From assembly GCF_002287065.1 (NCBI RefSeq), contig NZ_NSJZ01000006.1, positions 62,001-126,000 on the forward strand: DNA of 64,000 nucleotides. The letters run 5' to 3'. Shown here piece by piece: positions 24,183-35,740 of the stretch. The stretch comes from Paracoccus salipaludis (GTDB taxonomy: Bacteria > Pseudomonadota > Alphaproteobacteria > Rhodobacterales > Rhodobacteraceae). The position numbers and the translations under genes are program-made. The notes beneath the pieces were generated by a model. The model ran no database searches. It had not been told where the DNA came from and was given only the letters and a program-made list of their open reading frames with translations. Within the stretch, counting starts at the first letter, position 1. Each line of letters begins with the position of its first letter.

Positions 24183-24544
24183 GTCAGAAGCCCGCGGATA
24201 CGCTCCAGCAGCTCGGCGGTGGCGAATGGCTTGGTGACATAGGCGTCCGCCCCGGCCCCGAGGCCGCGCGCCATGTCGGTCGGCCGCGCCTTGGCGCTGA
24301 GCATCAGGATGCGCGTGCCCGCGATGGAGGGATCGGCGCGCACCGCCTCGCAGACCTCGAATCCCGTCAGGCCTGGCATCGTCGCGTCCAGCAGGACCAG
24401 CGACGGACGCTCGCGGCGGATCAGGTCCAGTGCCCCGGTGCCGTCCCCGGCGGTCAGGATGCGGTGGCCCTCGCGCCGCAGCATGAACTCCAGCGAGACA
24501 AGGATGTTCGGCTCGTCGTCGGCGATCAGGACGGTCCGGGTCAT
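24179..24544 (-). CDS. single-domain response regulator
   Basis: A 121-residue CheY-like receiver with no output domain. The acidic pair is in LIADDEPNI (residues 8-10), the phospho-acceptor is Asp53 in VLLDATMPG, the conserved Ser is in MLSAKA (about 83) and the Lys105 is in YVTKPF. It lies between a sensorless histidine kinase and the kinase-exonuclease fusion with 4-bp overlaps on both sides, so these proteins are made together. It probably receives phosphate from the adjacent kinase and acts by protein-protein contact, perhaps on the DUF294 or pseudokinase protein. That partner is inference. Confidence 0.93.
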   Translation of the reverse strand: MTRTVLIADDEPNILVSLEFMLRREGHRILTAGDGTGALDLIRRERPSLVLLDATMPGLTGFEVCEAVRADPSIAGTRILMLSAKARPTDMARGLGAGADAYVTKPFATAELLERIRGLLT

Positions 24545-25257
24545 GCCGATCCCTCGCTTTCCGGCAGGGGCAGGCGGATCACGAAGCAGGTCCCTTCGGC
24601 GGGCTCGACCCCAAGCGTGCCGCCGTGGCCTTCCACGATGCGGCGGCTGATGGGCAGGCCGAGGCCCGTGCCGGGCGGGCGTGTCCCTTGCGGTCCAAGG
24701 CGGCGGAAGGGCTGGAACACGGCCTCGCGCTGCTCGGGCGGGATGCCGGGGCCGTTGTCCCGGACGCGGATCACGGCCTCGCGCCCGGCCTCAAGGCTGA
24801 TCGTGATCTGCCCGCCCCCGTCCGGCACCACCCTGGCGGCGTTCGACAGCAGGTTCAGCAGCACCTGCAACAGCCGGTCGCGGTCGCCGGGCGCCACCAC
24901 GGCCCCGGCCGGCAACTCCAGCGCGATCCGCGCGTCCTTGCCGGCCAGCAAGGGCGAGGCCAGCCGCACGGCCTCGCGCAGCAGATCGCCAAGATCCACG
25001 GCCTCGCGCCGAAGCTCGGCCTGATCCGACCCCAGCCGCGCCACGTCCATCACCTCGTCCACCAGCCGCCCCAGCCGCTGCGACTCGGCGGCGATGATGG
25101 ACAGGAAGCCCTGCCTCTCGGCGCCGTCCATGTCGGGGGCCTGCATCATCATTTCGGACAGGGCGCGGATCGTGGTCACGGGGGTCCGCAGCTCGTGGAC
25201 AAGGGCGGCGACCGCCTCCTCCTGCCACAAGGGCGCGCGGTCGGCCCCGGCGCTCAT
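24541..25257 (-). CDS. histidine kinase lacking a sensor domain
   Basis: A 238-residue soluble kinase. The H-box ALVHELRTPVTTIRALSEMM puts the phosphorylated His at residue 21, so there is no room for any input domain. The DHp helices are followed by a full HATPase: N-box LLNLLSNAARVV, G1 VRDNGPGIPP, F-box FQPFRR and G2 GTGLGLPISRRIVEGHGG. The start ATG at 25257 overlaps the stop of the DUF294 gene (ATGA). Larger upstream extension is only open shadow frame. Because ActP-family transporters are fused to kinases in CbrA/CrbS proteins, this kinase may take its signal from the co-encoded ActP or CBS-DUF294 protein. Confidence 0.9.
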   Translation of the reverse strand: MSAGADRAPLWQEEAVAALVHELRTPVTTIRALSEMMMQAPDMDGAERQGFLSIIAAESQRLGRLVDEVMDVARLGSDQAELRREAVDLGDLLREAVRLASPLLAGKDARIALELPAGAVVAPGDRDRLLQVLLNLLSNAARVVPDGGGQITISLEAGREAVIRVRDNGPGIPPEQREAVFQPFRRLGPQGTRPPGTGLGLPISRRIVEGHGGTLGVEPAEGTCFVIRLPLPESEGSA

Positions 25258-26747
25258 ACCGCCAACCGGAAATGCTGGGTGATCCAGGCGCGGAAATCGG
25301 CCACGATCGCCAGCGCCTGCTTGAGGCCCTGCCGGTTCAGCGTTCCCAGCGCGTCCAGCCGGATCAGGTTGCCCGGCGCGCGCCCCTCGGCCAGCTGGGC
25401 CAGGTTGCTGTCCAGCTTGACGGCCATCAGCAGGTGCAGCGCGTCCGTCAGGTCGCGCGCGCGTGCCGCGTCCATGTGGCCCGCCTCCACCAGCGCGGCC
25501 AGCCGGTCGGCCGTCGAGAGTTGCGGCAGGCGGTATTGCAGCGCCAGCGCCCGCGTCCCCTGCACAAGCGGGAATATCCCGAGCTTCTTGATATCGATCT
25601 CGGCCGCCGCGCGCCCCGTCAGCCCCGGCAGCCACCGCCACCAGCTTCCGTCCTGCGAGAAGCTGTGCACCGAGCCCGCGAAATGCGCGAGATAGGCGTC
25701 GTTGCCCGCCATCAGGCGGCCCATGTGCGCCCGCAGCTCCTCCAGCAGGCGCGCGTCGCCCGCGACCGGCAGCGCATCCATGAAGATCGCAAGGTTCATC
25801 GGACCCTCGGGGTCGCTGCCGTGGACCCAGCCGCCGATGGCGCTGCGGAAACCCGAGACGGTCTGCCGCCATTCAGGGCGGCTGGCCATGATCCCGCCCG
25901 GGCACGGCGGATAGCCGAAGTCGGCCAGTGCGGCGGTGAAGGCCTCGGCCGCCTCGGCGGCGGCGCGGGGGTCGTAGCCGTCGCGCAGGATCAGCCCGTT
26001 GTCCTGGTCGGTGCGCATGATCTGCTCGCCCCGCCCCTCGCTGCCCATGACGATGAGGCAGCTGTCCTCGCGCAGGTGGGGGTCCGCGACCAGTTCCCAC
26101 AACCGGCGGAAGACGGCGCGGTTCAGTTCGTTGACCATGCCGGCAATCACCTCGACCCGGACGCCGTCGCCGTGCAGCACACCCACCAGCGGGGCGATCT
26201 GGTCGGCGGCGGACTTGAGTTCGGCGACCGTCTCGGCCTGGGCGGCGGCCAGCGCGATCAGGTGGGAATGGTTGGCCAGGAAGCTCATCAGGTCCAGCTG
26301 GCCCAGAACGCCGACCACCTGGTCGCCCTGGCGGACGACGACGCGGTGGACCCGGTGGCGCAGCATCAGGATCATCGCCTCCAGCAGCTCGGCATCGATC
26401 GGGACCGACACGGCGGGAAAGCTCGCGACCTCGCGCACGGGGATGGCGGCGGGCGGGCGGTCCAGCAGCAGCACGTCCCGCAGGTTGGTGGTGGTGAAGA
26501 CCCCCAAGCGCCCCTCGTCCCGGACAAGGGCGTCGCCCAGGCCGCGCTCGGCCAGCTGGCGGCACAGCGTCAGGACATCGAGGCCCCCCTCGACCACGAA
26601 GGCCTTGCGCAGAAAGGCATCGCCCACGCGCGAATGGATCAGCGACAGCGCCTCGCGCCGGACATGGGGATCGGCGGGCGCGTCAAGGGAAACGGCCGGA
26701 CCCGAAGGTCCGGCCGCAGTTTCGTGCAGGGGGCGCTCGCCGCTCAA
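25254..26747 (-). CDS. CBS-pair and DUF294 putative nucleotidyltransferase
   Basis: A 497-residue signalling protein. After a short lead, a CBS pair (about residues 50-170; [38 protein letters not shown]) is followed by the DUF294 nucleotidyltransferase-like domain. Its motif is [20 protein letters not shown], quoted in full at 20 residues; this is the GS...D-x-D pattern shared with GlnD. The DUF294 C-terminal helical domain (about 350-497; [20 protein letters not shown]) completes it. No ATG is available near the domain start. TTG at 26745-26747 overlapping the actP stop is the likely start, giving 4-bp coupling as elsewhere in this cluster. Function is by analogy: adenylate sensing and protein modification linked to acetate uptake. 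Confidence 0.88.
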   Translation of the reverse strand: MSGERPLHETAAGPSGPAVSLDAPADPHVRREALSLIHSRVGDAFLRKAFVVEGGLDVLTLCRQLAERGLGDALVRDEGRLGVFTTTNLRDVLLLDRPPAAIPVREVASFPAVSVPIDAELLEAMILMLRHRVHRVVVRQGDQVVGVLGQLDLMSFLANHSHLIALAAAQAETVAELKSAADQIAPLVGVLHGDGVRVEVIAGMVNELNRAVFRRLWELVADPHLREDSCLIVMGSEGRGEQIMRTDQDNGLILRDGYDPRAAAEAAEAFTAALADFGYPPCPGGIMASRPEWRQTVSGFRSAIGGWVHGSDPEGPMNLAIFMDALPVAGDARLLEELRAHMGRLMAGNDAYLAHFAGSVHSFSQDGSWWRWLPGLTGRAAAEIDIKKLGIFPLVQGTRALALQYRLPQLSTADRLAALVEAGHMDAARARDLTDALHLLMAVKLDSNLAQLAEGRAPGNLIRLDALGTLNRQGLKQALAIVADFRAWITQHFRLAV

Positions 26748-28477
26748 TGCGCCGAGGCCGCGGCCGCGCCGATCCCGGTCTCGGACCGGATCTGCTGCGG
26801 CACGTAGCCCGCCTTGTCGATCGCGGCACGCCGGCTCTTGTCGGTGACCGAGAAGAGCCAGATCCCCAGGAAGGCCAGCGTCATCGAGAAGAGCGCGGGC
26901 GAGGTGTAGGGGAAGGGCGCCGAGCCCGCCTCGTTGCCCAGCGTGGCTTCCCAGACCGACGGCGACAGGACCGTCAGCACCACCGACGAGATCAGCCCCA
27001 GGAAGCCGCCGATCACCGCGCCGCGCGTGGTCATCCCGCTCCACAGCAGGGACAGGAACAGCACCGGAAAGTTGGCCGAGGCCGCCACGGCGAAGGCCAG
27101 CGACACCATGAAGGCGATGTTCTGCTTTTCGAACAGGATGCCCAGCAGGACCGTCACGACGCCCAGCGCCAGCACGGTGATGCGCGACACCCGCAGTTCG
27201 GCCGCGCTGTCGGCGTGCCCCTTGCGGACGACGGTCGCATAGATGTCGTGCGACACGGCCGAGGCCCCCGACAGCGTCAGGCCCGCCACGACCGCCAGGA
27301 TCGTCGCGAAGGCCACCGCCGAGATGAAGCCCAGGAAGATGTTGCCGCCGACGGCGTTGGCCAGGTGCACGGCCGCCATGTTGTTGCCGCCGATCAGGGG
27401 CGCGCCCAGAACGCCGCCTTCCAGGAAGGCCGGGTTCGTCAGCACGAAGGTGATGGCGCCGAAGCCGATGATGAAGGTCAGCATGTAGAAGTAGCCGATC
27501 CACACCGTCGCCCACATCACCGACTTGCGCGCTTCCTTGGCCGAGGGAACGGTGAAGAAGCGCATCAGGATATGGGGAAGGCCGGCGGTGCCGAACATCA
27601 GCGCCATGCCGAAGGAGATGGCCGAGATCGGGTCCTTCACGAAGTTGCCCGGCCCCATGATCGACCGCCCGGCCGTCGCCGCCTCGTCGGGCGCCTGGCC
27701 CGCGCCGGTGGCGATGTCGGTCTTGATGCGGACGGATTCGGCGAACAGGCGCTCGAAGCTGAAGCCGTAGGCCGACATGACCATGAACGCCATGAAGGAC
27801 GCCCCGCCCAGCAGCAGGCAGGCCTTGATGATCTGCACCCAGGTTGTCGCGGTCATGCCGCCGAACAGCACGTAGATCATCATGAGCCCGCCCACGATCA
27901 CCACGGCGACCCAGTATTCCAGCCCGAACAGCAGCTTGATCAGCTGTCCCGCGCCGACCATCTGCGCGATCAGGTAGAAGGCCACCACGACCAGCGTGGA
28001 AATGGCGGCGAACATCCGCACCGGGGTCTGCTCGAACCGGAAGGCCGCCACGTCGGCAAAGGTGAACTTGCCGAGGTTCCGCAGCCGTTCGGCCATCAGG
28101 AAGGTCAGGATCGGCCAGCCGACAAGGAAGCCGATCGAATAGATCAGCCCGTCGAAGCCGCTGGCCATCACCGCGGCCGAGATCCCCAGGAACGAGGCCG
28201 CCGACATGTAGTCGCCCGCGATGGCAAGGCCGTTCTGGAAGCCGGTGATGCCGCCGCCCGCGGTATAGAAGTCGGCCGCCGACTTGGTGCGCCCCGCCGC
28301 CCATTTAGTGATGAACAGCGTCAGGACGACGAAGACCGCGAACATGCCGATGGCAGTCCAGTTGGTCGGCTGACGCACCGCCTCGCCTTCGATGGCGCCG
28401 GCGGCCATGACGGCCGACGGGACCGCAGCCAGCGCGGAAAGGCCGAGCACGCGGCCGATGGTCAGGAAAGCCCTCAT
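26744..28477 (-). CDS. actP: cation/acetate symporter ActP
   Basis: A 577-residue sodium:solute symporter (SSS family). An N-terminal signal-like hydrophobic segment (ending [10 protein letters not shown]) precedes about 13 membrane helices. Family landmarks include [20 protein letters not shown] followed by [41 protein letters not shown] and [17 protein letters not shown]. ActP imports acetate, glycolate and other short monocarboxylates with Na+ or H+. It starts inside the yjcH stop (4-bp overlap), the universal yjcH-actP pairing, and lies downstream of acs. An unrelated frame runs open through this gene on the same strand and is not coding. Confidence 0.97.
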   Translation of the reverse strand: MRAFLTIGRVLGLSALAAVPSAVMAAGAIEGEAVRQPTNWTAIGMFAVFVVLTLFITKWAAGRTKSAADFYTAGGGITGFQNGLAIAGDYMSAASFLGISAAVMASGFDGLIYSIGFLVGWPILTFLMAERLRNLGKFTFADVAAFRFEQTPVRMFAAISTLVVVAFYLIAQMVGAGQLIKLLFGLEYWVAVVIVGGLMMIYVLFGGMTATTWVQIIKACLLLGGASFMAFMVMSAYGFSFERLFAESVRIKTDIATGAGQAPDEAATAGRSIMGPGNFVKDPISAISFGMALMFGTAGLPHILMRFFTVPSAKEARKSVMWATVWIGYFYMLTFIIGFGAITFVLTNPAFLEGGVLGAPLIGGNNMAAVHLANAVGGNIFLGFISAVAFATILAVVAGLTLSGASAVSHDIYATVVRKGHADSAAELRVSRITVLALGVVTVLLGILFEKQNIAFMVSLAFAVAASANFPVLFLSLLWSGMTTRGAVIGGFLGLISSVVLTVLSPSVWEATLGNEAGSAPFPYTSPALFSMTLAFLGIWLFSVTDKSRRAAIDKAGYVPQQIRSETGIGAAAASAH

Positions 28478-28782
28478 TTCAGCGCCTCGCGCTTGATGCG
28501 ATCGGTCAGGTCGTCATATTCGCGGTTCGCCCGCAGCACGTAGATCGCGGTCACGACGATGGTGAACAGGATCACCCCGAAACCGATGGGAATGCCCCAG
28601 GTCATGACGCCGTCGCCGATCGGCGTGGCCAGCGTCTGCTTGCCAAACGCCACCAGCAGGACGAAGCCGTAATAGACGATCAGCATGGCGATGGTCAGCG
28701 TCCATCCGAAACGGAGCCTTCGGGTCCGAAGCTCGTTGTAATTCGGATTGGATGCGATGCGTTGCAGCATCGGGTCCAGCAT
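28474..28782 (-). CDS. yjcH: DUF485 membrane protein YjcH
   Basis: A 102-residue inner-membrane protein with two transmembrane helices (about 25-47 and 60-85) and the DUF485 hallmarks [20 protein letters not shown] and [20 protein letters not shown]. YjcH is always encoded next to ActP and is thought to assist or form part of the acetate uptake system. A GGAGGGAC precedes the ATG. It is separated from acs by 132 bp containing a GC hairpin. Confidence 0.93.
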   Translation of the reverse strand: MLDPMLQRIASNPNYNELRTRRLRFGWTLTIAMLIVYYGFVLLVAFGKQTLATPIGDGVMTWGIPIGFGVILFTIVVTAIYVLRANREYDDLTDRIKREALK

Positions 28783-28864
28783 GGGAATGTCCCTCCTCCC
28801 TAGGTATCTGCCCTTTTCTTGTCCGGGACGCGCCGGCGATGCGCCGCGTTCCCGGTTCCTTCTG

Positions 28865-28900
28865 CCGGGCTGGGACGGGTCCGGGCCCTCCCCAGCCCGG
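28865..28900 (-). terminator. stem-loop between acs and yjcH
   Basis: CCGGGCTGGG (28865-28874) pairs perfectly with CCCAGCCCGG (28891-28900) around a 16-nt GC-rich loop, 15 bp past the acs stop. With no T-run after it on the minus strand, it may be a partial terminator or an RNA-stability element setting the acs to transporter ratio rather than a full stop. Confidence 0.5.
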
Positions 28901-28914
28901 TGGCACGATCCGCG

Positions 28915-30873
<1,959 letters not shown>

Positions 30874-30982
30874 GTGACCTCCCTTGCACTTGTAGGCCCG
30901 CGACGGCTCCCCCCGGCGCAGGAACCCGGACGGCGACGCATCCGGGCTGAACCAAGCCTAACAATGGTTTTGGGCTTGTCAC

Positions 30983-31000
30983 ATGCAAATATTGCAAAAC
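30983..31000. promoter_or_regulatory. candidate RamB/PccR/ScfR-type operator upstream of acs
   Basis: ATGCAAATATTGCAAAAC contains two direct TGCAAA half-sites 9 bp apart in an otherwise GC-rich region, 110 bp upstream of the acs start. Regulators of the RamB/PccR/ScfR family, which control acetyl- and propionyl-CoA metabolism in actinobacteria and Rhodobacteraceae, bind TTTGCAAA-like pairs. The motif is seen; binding is inferred. Confidence 0.45.
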
Positions 31001-31062
31001 TATTTCCGGATGCTGCCATGGCTGTAAAAGTCGCCTGCGGCATTCTGCAGCAGGAAATTGCA

Positions 31063-31584
31063 ATGACCGATTTGTTTCCCGATCCCCATCGCGTGCCGGA
31101 CGCCGCGGCCCTCGCGCAGGCGCGCGCGATCCTTGAAGCTGCACGGGACGCGGTGCTGTCGGTTCTGGACCCCCAAGGCTGGCCGATGGTGTCGCGCATC
31201 GCGCTGCAGGCCGATGCCGAGGGGCGACCTCTCGCCATGCTGTCGGACCTGGCCCTGCACACGGCGGCGCTGAGGGCCGACCGCCGCGCGGCCCTGCTGC
31301 TGGACGCGCCCGCCAAGGAGCCCGGGCGCGGCATGTCCCTGACCCACGCGCGGCTGTCGCTGCAGGTCGAGGCCTGCCCGGTTCCCCCCGCCGAGGACGA
31401 GGCGCTGCGCCGCGCCTGGGTCGCGCATGACCCGAAGGCGGCGGTCTATGCGCGCCTGGGGGATTTCCGGCTGTGGCGGATGCTGCCGCGCGGCGGATTG
31501 CTGAACGCGGGCTTCGGCCGAGCCTACCGCCTGACCGCCGCCGACCTTGCCTTCGGCGGGCATGACGAAAGGCCCGGCGACTGA
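31063..31584 (+). CDS. HugZ-like pyridoxamine 5'-phosphate oxidase family protein
   Basis: A 173-residue split-barrel flavin/heme-binding protein. The N-terminal ARAILEAARDAVLSVLDPQG, then GWPMVSRIALQAD and LSDLALHTAALRADRRAALLLD, are typical of the HugZ/HutZ-like PNPOx subfamily, followed by RLSLQVEACPVP. These proteins bind flavin or heme and several take part in heme use. This one is short and lacks the C-terminal DUF2470 domain of full HugZ. ATG at 31063 has AGGAAA upstream; an earlier in-frame ATG (31019) lacks that. It is divergent from acs. Confidence 0.85.
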   Translation: MTDLFPDPHRVPDAAALAQARAILEAARDAVLSVLDPQGWPMVSRIALQADAEGRPLAMLSDLALHTAALRADRRAALLLDAPAKEPGRGMSLTHARLSLQVEACPVPPAEDEALRRAWVAHDPKAAVYARLGDFRLWRMLPRGGLLNAGFGRAYRLTAADLAFGGHDERPGD

Positions 31585-31594
31585 CCGCCGGGCC
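31571..31594 (+). terminator. stem-loop at the end of the hugZ-like gene
   Basis: GGCCCGGC (31571-31578) pairs perfectly with GCCGGGCC (31587-31594) around an 8-nt loop that contains the stop codon, followed by a pyrimidine-rich CTGCCCTTTCCCTT. It lies between two convergent genes and probably serves as their shared terminator. Confidence 0.65.
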
Positions 31595-31623
31595 CTGCCC
31601 TTTCCCTTCGCCCCGCCCGGGAT

Positions 31624-33915
31624 CTATTCGGGCTGGTCCATCCTGACCCTGAGGGCCATCGTCCCCCGCACGGGCTGCGAGAAGTCCAGGACCACCTGGT
31701 TCTTCGCGCTGCCCTGCCCGGTGGTGATCGAAGGCAGGTCGGTGTTGCGCGCGCCGCTCGCGGTCTGGATCGCGCCCTCGGCCACCACGGACTCGACCTT
31801 CATCGAGCGCCCGTCGAAGGGCAGAGCGCCCCCGGTCGCCACCACCCAGCGGGCGGCGGCCGTGTTCTGGCTGTGGCTGATCGACAGCGGGTTCGTCGTC
31901 GGCGTCCGGACCCCGTTGAAGGTATTCCCCTCGAACCGGACGTTGCGCATCTTGCTGGCATCCAGGTCGGCGAAAGTCCTGTCCACCCGCTCGACCCGGT
32001 CGATCTGCGAGTAAAGCGACTTGAACACGTTGCCCATCACCGTCAGCCCCTGCAACGAATGCCCGCTGCCATAGGGCTTGATGACGATCCACGAGAAGTT
32101 CGCCACGGTGTGCGAACACAGGAAGGTGTTGCCCGTCATCGTCAGGCCGCCGAACGGGGGCTGGCCGTCCGAATCGGGGCTGGGGTGATGTTCGTTGGTC
32201 CATTCGACGCTGGCGTTGTCGATGTAGTTCCCCGTGACCGTCACCTGCGCGTTGCGCCCCGTCAGCACCAGCCCCGCCGTCCGCAGGCCCGAGTTCTGGC
32301 TGTCGCCCTGGAACCAGTGGTTGCCCGTGATCAGGTGCCCACTGCCCGCCGCCACGCAGAAATGGCCGAACCGGACAAAGCGGTTGTCGCGGATCTTGGC
32401 GTCGTTGTTGTTGATGTTCAGGCAGACGCTGGTGCGGTCCTGCGCGGGCCGGCCCATGTCGTCGGCCATGAACTCGCAACGGTCGATCAGCAGCCCTTGG
32501 CAGGCCTCGCCGATCGAGGTGATGCAGCGATCCTTGGCGCGGGTGAAGAAGCAGTCGCGGAAGGACCAGAGGCCCCCCTGCGGCGGCAGCATCACGCCGC
32601 TGGCGATCCCGTCCAGCCCGAACTCGACATTCATGAAATAGAACCGGTCCACCTGCCGGACGCCCGAAAAGTCGAAGGCATAGCGATAGCGCAGGAAGCT
32701 GTAGTTGCGGGTGCCCGCGCCGCCATGAAGGGGCTGCGACAGGGTCAGCGTGCCCGCGGCGATGTTTTTCGCGCGCACATAGACCTCGCGCCCGACGCCG
32801 GGCCCGGTCACGCGCGAGCCGACCTCGATCGCCGCGACCTGGGCCACGTTGCGCAGCTCCTCGCCACGGGCGGGGTCGTAGGTCGCGGCCGAGGCCACGG
32901 TGCGCGTCGCCCAGGCGGGCCCGTCCACGACGGCGATCTGTCCGTTCGCGACGACCCGCCGCGTGGAAAACTCGGTCAGCCCCGGAGCGATCTCCCCGAT
33001 CACCAGCGGCTCGGTCAGGTTCACCGTGCGGCCGCAAAGGTCGAAGATGTTGTGGTCGCTGTAGTCCAGCAGCGCCTGCATTCCCCGCTTCATGCCCTCG
33101 GTCTCGTCGCCGAAGGCGTCGGCATAGCTGGGCAGGTCGAAGTTGCGCCTCAGCGCCAGCCGCGCCGTGCGCGGCATCCGCAGCTTGCCCACGAAGCGGA
33201 CCGGCTCGCTCATGCTCAGGTCGCCGTTGATGAGATAGGTGCCGGCGGGAACCAGCACCTGCCCGCCGGCGGCCGCCGCATCCGCGCGCAGGAAGGCCGC
33301 GCGGTCGTCCGTCACCCCGTCCCCCATCGCGCCATGGTCGCGCACGTCCACCCAGTCGATCATCGAGGGCACGAAGGCGGCGGTCACATCCTCGATCTTC
33401 AGGTTCTCGATGCGGACCGCGCCGCCGTTCGGCCCGATCAGGTCCAGCCCCATGTGCCCCAGCGTGGCGGTTGGCCCCCAGCCCATGTTGACGCCGGGCC
33501 GCACGGCGGTGCCCACGATGGCCGACACCTCGACCACCGTGCCATAGCCCGGCAGCGCCACGGCGGGCCCGCTGTCGGGCACGCCCCCCACGCGCTGGCG
33601 CTGCGCTGTTCCCGGCCATCCTGCGACGCGGACAAGGGGCAGGTTGCCCGCGATCCCCTTCACCCGCGCCGAGATCCGCAGGTAGGTGCCGGGAAAGATC
33701 GGCGTTTCCCCGGTGAAGCGGATGCGCGTGACATCCGCCTGCTTCACGACCTCCAGACAGGCGCCGAAGTCCTGGTCCGCCGGAACGATCGCCGCGTTTG
33801 GGGCGCCGGCCCAGGTCGCCTCGCCCGAAAGGCCGTTCGCCTGGGACCAGGCGCCCAGCCCCGCGCTGAAGCCGGGAGGCATCAGTTGCAGTCCGGCGGT
33901 GATGGCGATGTTCAT
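31624..33915 (-). CDS. right-handed beta-helix (pectate-lyase-3 / GH28-related) protein, possible spike protein
   Basis: A 763-residue protein. Residues 1-180 form a carbohydrate-binding-like beta sandwich (TRIRFTGETPIFPGTYLRIS, MGLDLIGPNGGAVRIENLKI). The pectate-lyase-3 start VDVRDHGAMGDGVTDDRAAF (about residue 185) follows, and then a long parallel beta-helix with repeated short turns such as CLNINNNDAKIRDNRFVRFG and GNHWFQGDSQNSG to about residue 720. There is no signal peptide: MNIAITAGLQLMPPGFSAG is not hydrophobic enough. This architecture occurs in phage tailspikes and in the spikes of gene-transfer agents of Rhodobacterales as well as in polysaccharide lyases. GAGAGGA lies before the ATG at 33915. 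Glycan binding or cleavage is likely; the spike role is a hypothesis. Confidence 0.82.
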   Translation of the reverse strand: MNIAITAGLQLMPPGFSAGLGAWSQANGLSGEATWAGAPNAAIVPADQDFGACLEVVKQADVTRIRFTGETPIFPGTYLRISARVKGIAGNLPLVRVAGWPGTAQRQRVGGVPDSGPAVALPGYGTVVEVSAIVGTAVRPGVNMGWGPTATLGHMGLDLIGPNGGAVRIENLKIEDVTAAFVPSMIDWVDVRDHGAMGDGVTDDRAAFLRADAAAAGGQVLVPAGTYLINGDLSMSEPVRFVGKLRMPRTARLALRRNFDLPSYADAFGDETEGMKRGMQALLDYSDHNIFDLCGRTVNLTEPLVIGEIAPGLTEFSTRRVVANGQIAVVDGPAWATRTVASAATYDPARGEELRNVAQVAAIEVGSRVTGPGVGREVYVRAKNIAAGTLTLSQPLHGGAGTRNYSFLRYRYAFDFSGVRQVDRFYFMNVEFGLDGIASGVMLPPQGGLWSFRDCFFTRAKDRCITSIGEACQGLLIDRCEFMADDMGRPAQDRTSVCLNINNNDAKIRDNRFVRFGHFCVAAGSGHLITGNHWFQGDSQNSGLRTAGLVLTGRNAQVTVTGNYIDNASVEWTNEHHPSPDSDGQPPFGGLTMTGNTFLCSHTVANFSWIVIKPYGSGHSLQGLTVMGNVFKSLYSQIDRVERVDRTFADLDASKMRNVRFEGNTFNGVRTPTTNPLSISHSQNTAAARWVVATGGALPFDGRSMKVESVVAEGAIQTASGARNTDLPSITTGQGSAKNQVVLDFSQPVRGTMALRVRMDQPE

Positions 33916-34064
33916 GCGCTCTCGTCCTCTCTCAGGGCGCGAGGACGAAGGCCCCGCGGTCATGCGAGGGAACCTGCCGGACGAGCGTTGACGCGCCGTT
34001 AACCGACCGGGCGGCGCAACGGGGAACGCGGCAACGGGAAAGCGCGATCCCCTGGGCGCAAGGC

Positions 34065-35657
34065 CTACTCGGCCGCCGCGCCCTGAAGCTCTCCGGCCAG
34101 GGCGCGCTCGATCAGGGCGCGGGTTTCATCGACGCCGTAAAGCGCGATGAAACCGCCGAAGCGCGGCCCCTGATCGGCGCCCAGCAGCACCTGGTAGAGC
34201 GCCTGGAACCAGTCGCGCAGCGGCTCGAACCCATGTTCGGTCCCGACGGCGAAGACCATGGTCTGCAAGGCTTCCGCGTCGGCGGGCTGATCCCACGCGG
34301 CCAGCCGCCTGGACAGGTCCTCCAGAGCCGCGCGTTCCTTGTCGGTCGGCGCGCGGAACTGCCGGGTCGGCGCCACGAAGTCGTTGAAGTAGCGCACGGC
34401 GAACTCGGCCGCGGCATCCAGGTCGGGATGCGTTTCCGGCGAAGCCTCGGGCGCATAGCGGCGGATGAAGCCCCAAAGACCGTCCTTGTCCTTGGCCCCC
34501 GCCACCGAGGCGAGGTTCAGCAGCATCTGGAACGGCACCACGAGGTTCGACTCGGGCACCTTGCCGCCGTGGATATGCCAGACGGGGTTTGCCAGCTGCT
34601 GCTCGGGCGTCTGGCCCGGGAAGGCGCGCAACTGCTGATGGTATTCGTCCACGGCCTTGGGGATGACGTCGAAATGCATCCGCTTCGCCGTCTTGGGCTT
34701 CTGGTACATGAAATAGGACAGGCTTTCCGTGGCCGCGTAGGTCAGCCATTCGTCGATGGAAAGGCCATTGCCCTTGGATTTCGAGATCTTCTGCCCGTGC
34801 TGGTCCAGGAACAGTTCATAGGTGAAATGCTCGGGCGCGCGGCCGCCCAGCACCTCGCAGATGCCGTCATAGATCGGCGTGTTGGTGGAATGGTCCTTGC
34901 CATACATCTCGAAATCGACGTCCAACGCCGCCCAGCGGGCGCCGAAGTCGGGCTTCCACTGCAGCTTCACATGGCCGCCCGTGACCGGCAGGGTCCATTC
35001 GCGGCCCGTCTCGTCGTCGAAGGTGATCTCGCCGCGCACGGCGTCCACGTTCTTGATCGGCACGTACAGGACGCGGCCGGTTTCCGGGTGGATCGGCAGG
35101 AAGCAGGAATAGGTCTGCTGCCGCTCCTCGCGCAAGCTGGCCAGCATGATCTCCATGATCGCGTCGTAACGTTCGGCCGCCAGCCGCAGCGTGTCGTCGA
35201 ACTGGCCCGACTTGTAGAACTCGGTCGCGCTGATGAACTCGTATTCGAAGCCGAAGGTGTCCAGGAAGCGGCGCAGCATGGCGTTGTTGTGGTCGCCGAA
35301 GCTGGGATATTCACCGAAGGGATCGGGCACCGAGGTCAGCGGCTCCTGCAGGTGCTGCCGCAGCATCTCGGTGTTCGGAACGTTGTCCGGGACCTTCCGC
35401 ATCCCGTCCAGGTCGTCGGAAAAACAGAACAGGCGCGTGGGGATATCGCTGATAAGTTCGAAGGCGCGGCGGATCATCGTGGTCCGCGCGACCTCGCCGA
35501 AGGTGCCGATATGCGGCAGGCCCGAGGGCCCGTAACCGGTCTCGAACAGGACGTATCCCTTCTCGGGATCCTTCTTCTCGTAACGTTTCAGCACCCGACG
35601 GGCTTCCTCGAAGGGCCAGGCCTTGGAATTCATCGCCGCATCGCGCAGGGTGGTCAT
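34065..35657 (-). CDS. lysK: class I lysyl-tRNA synthetase
   Basis: A 530-residue archaeal-type (class I) LysRS, which charges tRNA-Lys; alphaproteobacteria use it instead of the class II LysS. The HIGH-equivalent is [16 protein letters not shown] (PHIG at residues 48-51) and the KMSKS loop is [33 protein letters not shown] is the class I LysRS core, and the C-terminal anticodon-binding helical domain follows. The ATG at 35657 is chosen for its GGAGAG site; an ORF extension to 35681 lacks family sequence. It diverges from a small TerB gene 83 bp away. Confidence 0.97.
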   Translation of the reverse strand: MTTLRDAAMNSKAWPFEEARRVLKRYEKKDPEKGYVLFETGYGPSGLPHIGTFGEVARTTMIRRAFELISDIPTRLFCFSDDLDGMRKVPDNVPNTEMLRQHLQEPLTSVPDPFGEYPSFGDHNNAMLRRFLDTFGFEYEFISATEFYKSGQFDDTLRLAAERYDAIMEIMLASLREERQQTYSCFLPIHPETGRVLYVPIKNVDAVRGEITFDDETGREWTLPVTGGHVKLQWKPDFGARWAALDVDFEMYGKDHSTNTPIYDGICEVLGGRAPEHFTYELFLDQHGQKISKSKGNGLSIDEWLTYAATESLSYFMYQKPKTAKRMHFDVIPKAVDEYHQQLRAFPGQTPEQQLANPVWHIHGGKVPESNLVVPFQMLLNLASVAGAKDKDGLWGFIRRYAPEASPETHPDLDAAAEFAVRYFNDFVAPTRQFRAPTDKERAALEDLSRRLAAWDQPADAEALQTMVFAVGTEHGFEPLRDWFQALYQVLLGADQGPRFGGFIALYGVDETRALIERALAGELQGAAAE

Positions 35658-35740
35658 GGGTGCTCTCCGTCCGTTCGGCATTCGCCGTAATGGCCGGTCC
35701 GTGCATCGTCAATATTTCCAATCCTCTCGCGGAGCCGCCG

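Noticed and set aside
25254..28304. A minus-strand open frame of over 1000 codons spanning the DUF294 gene and most of actP.
   Set aside because: Only the part below 26747 matches CBS-DUF294 domains. The rest is an open shadow of the actP gene, which is in another frame and is a full symporter.
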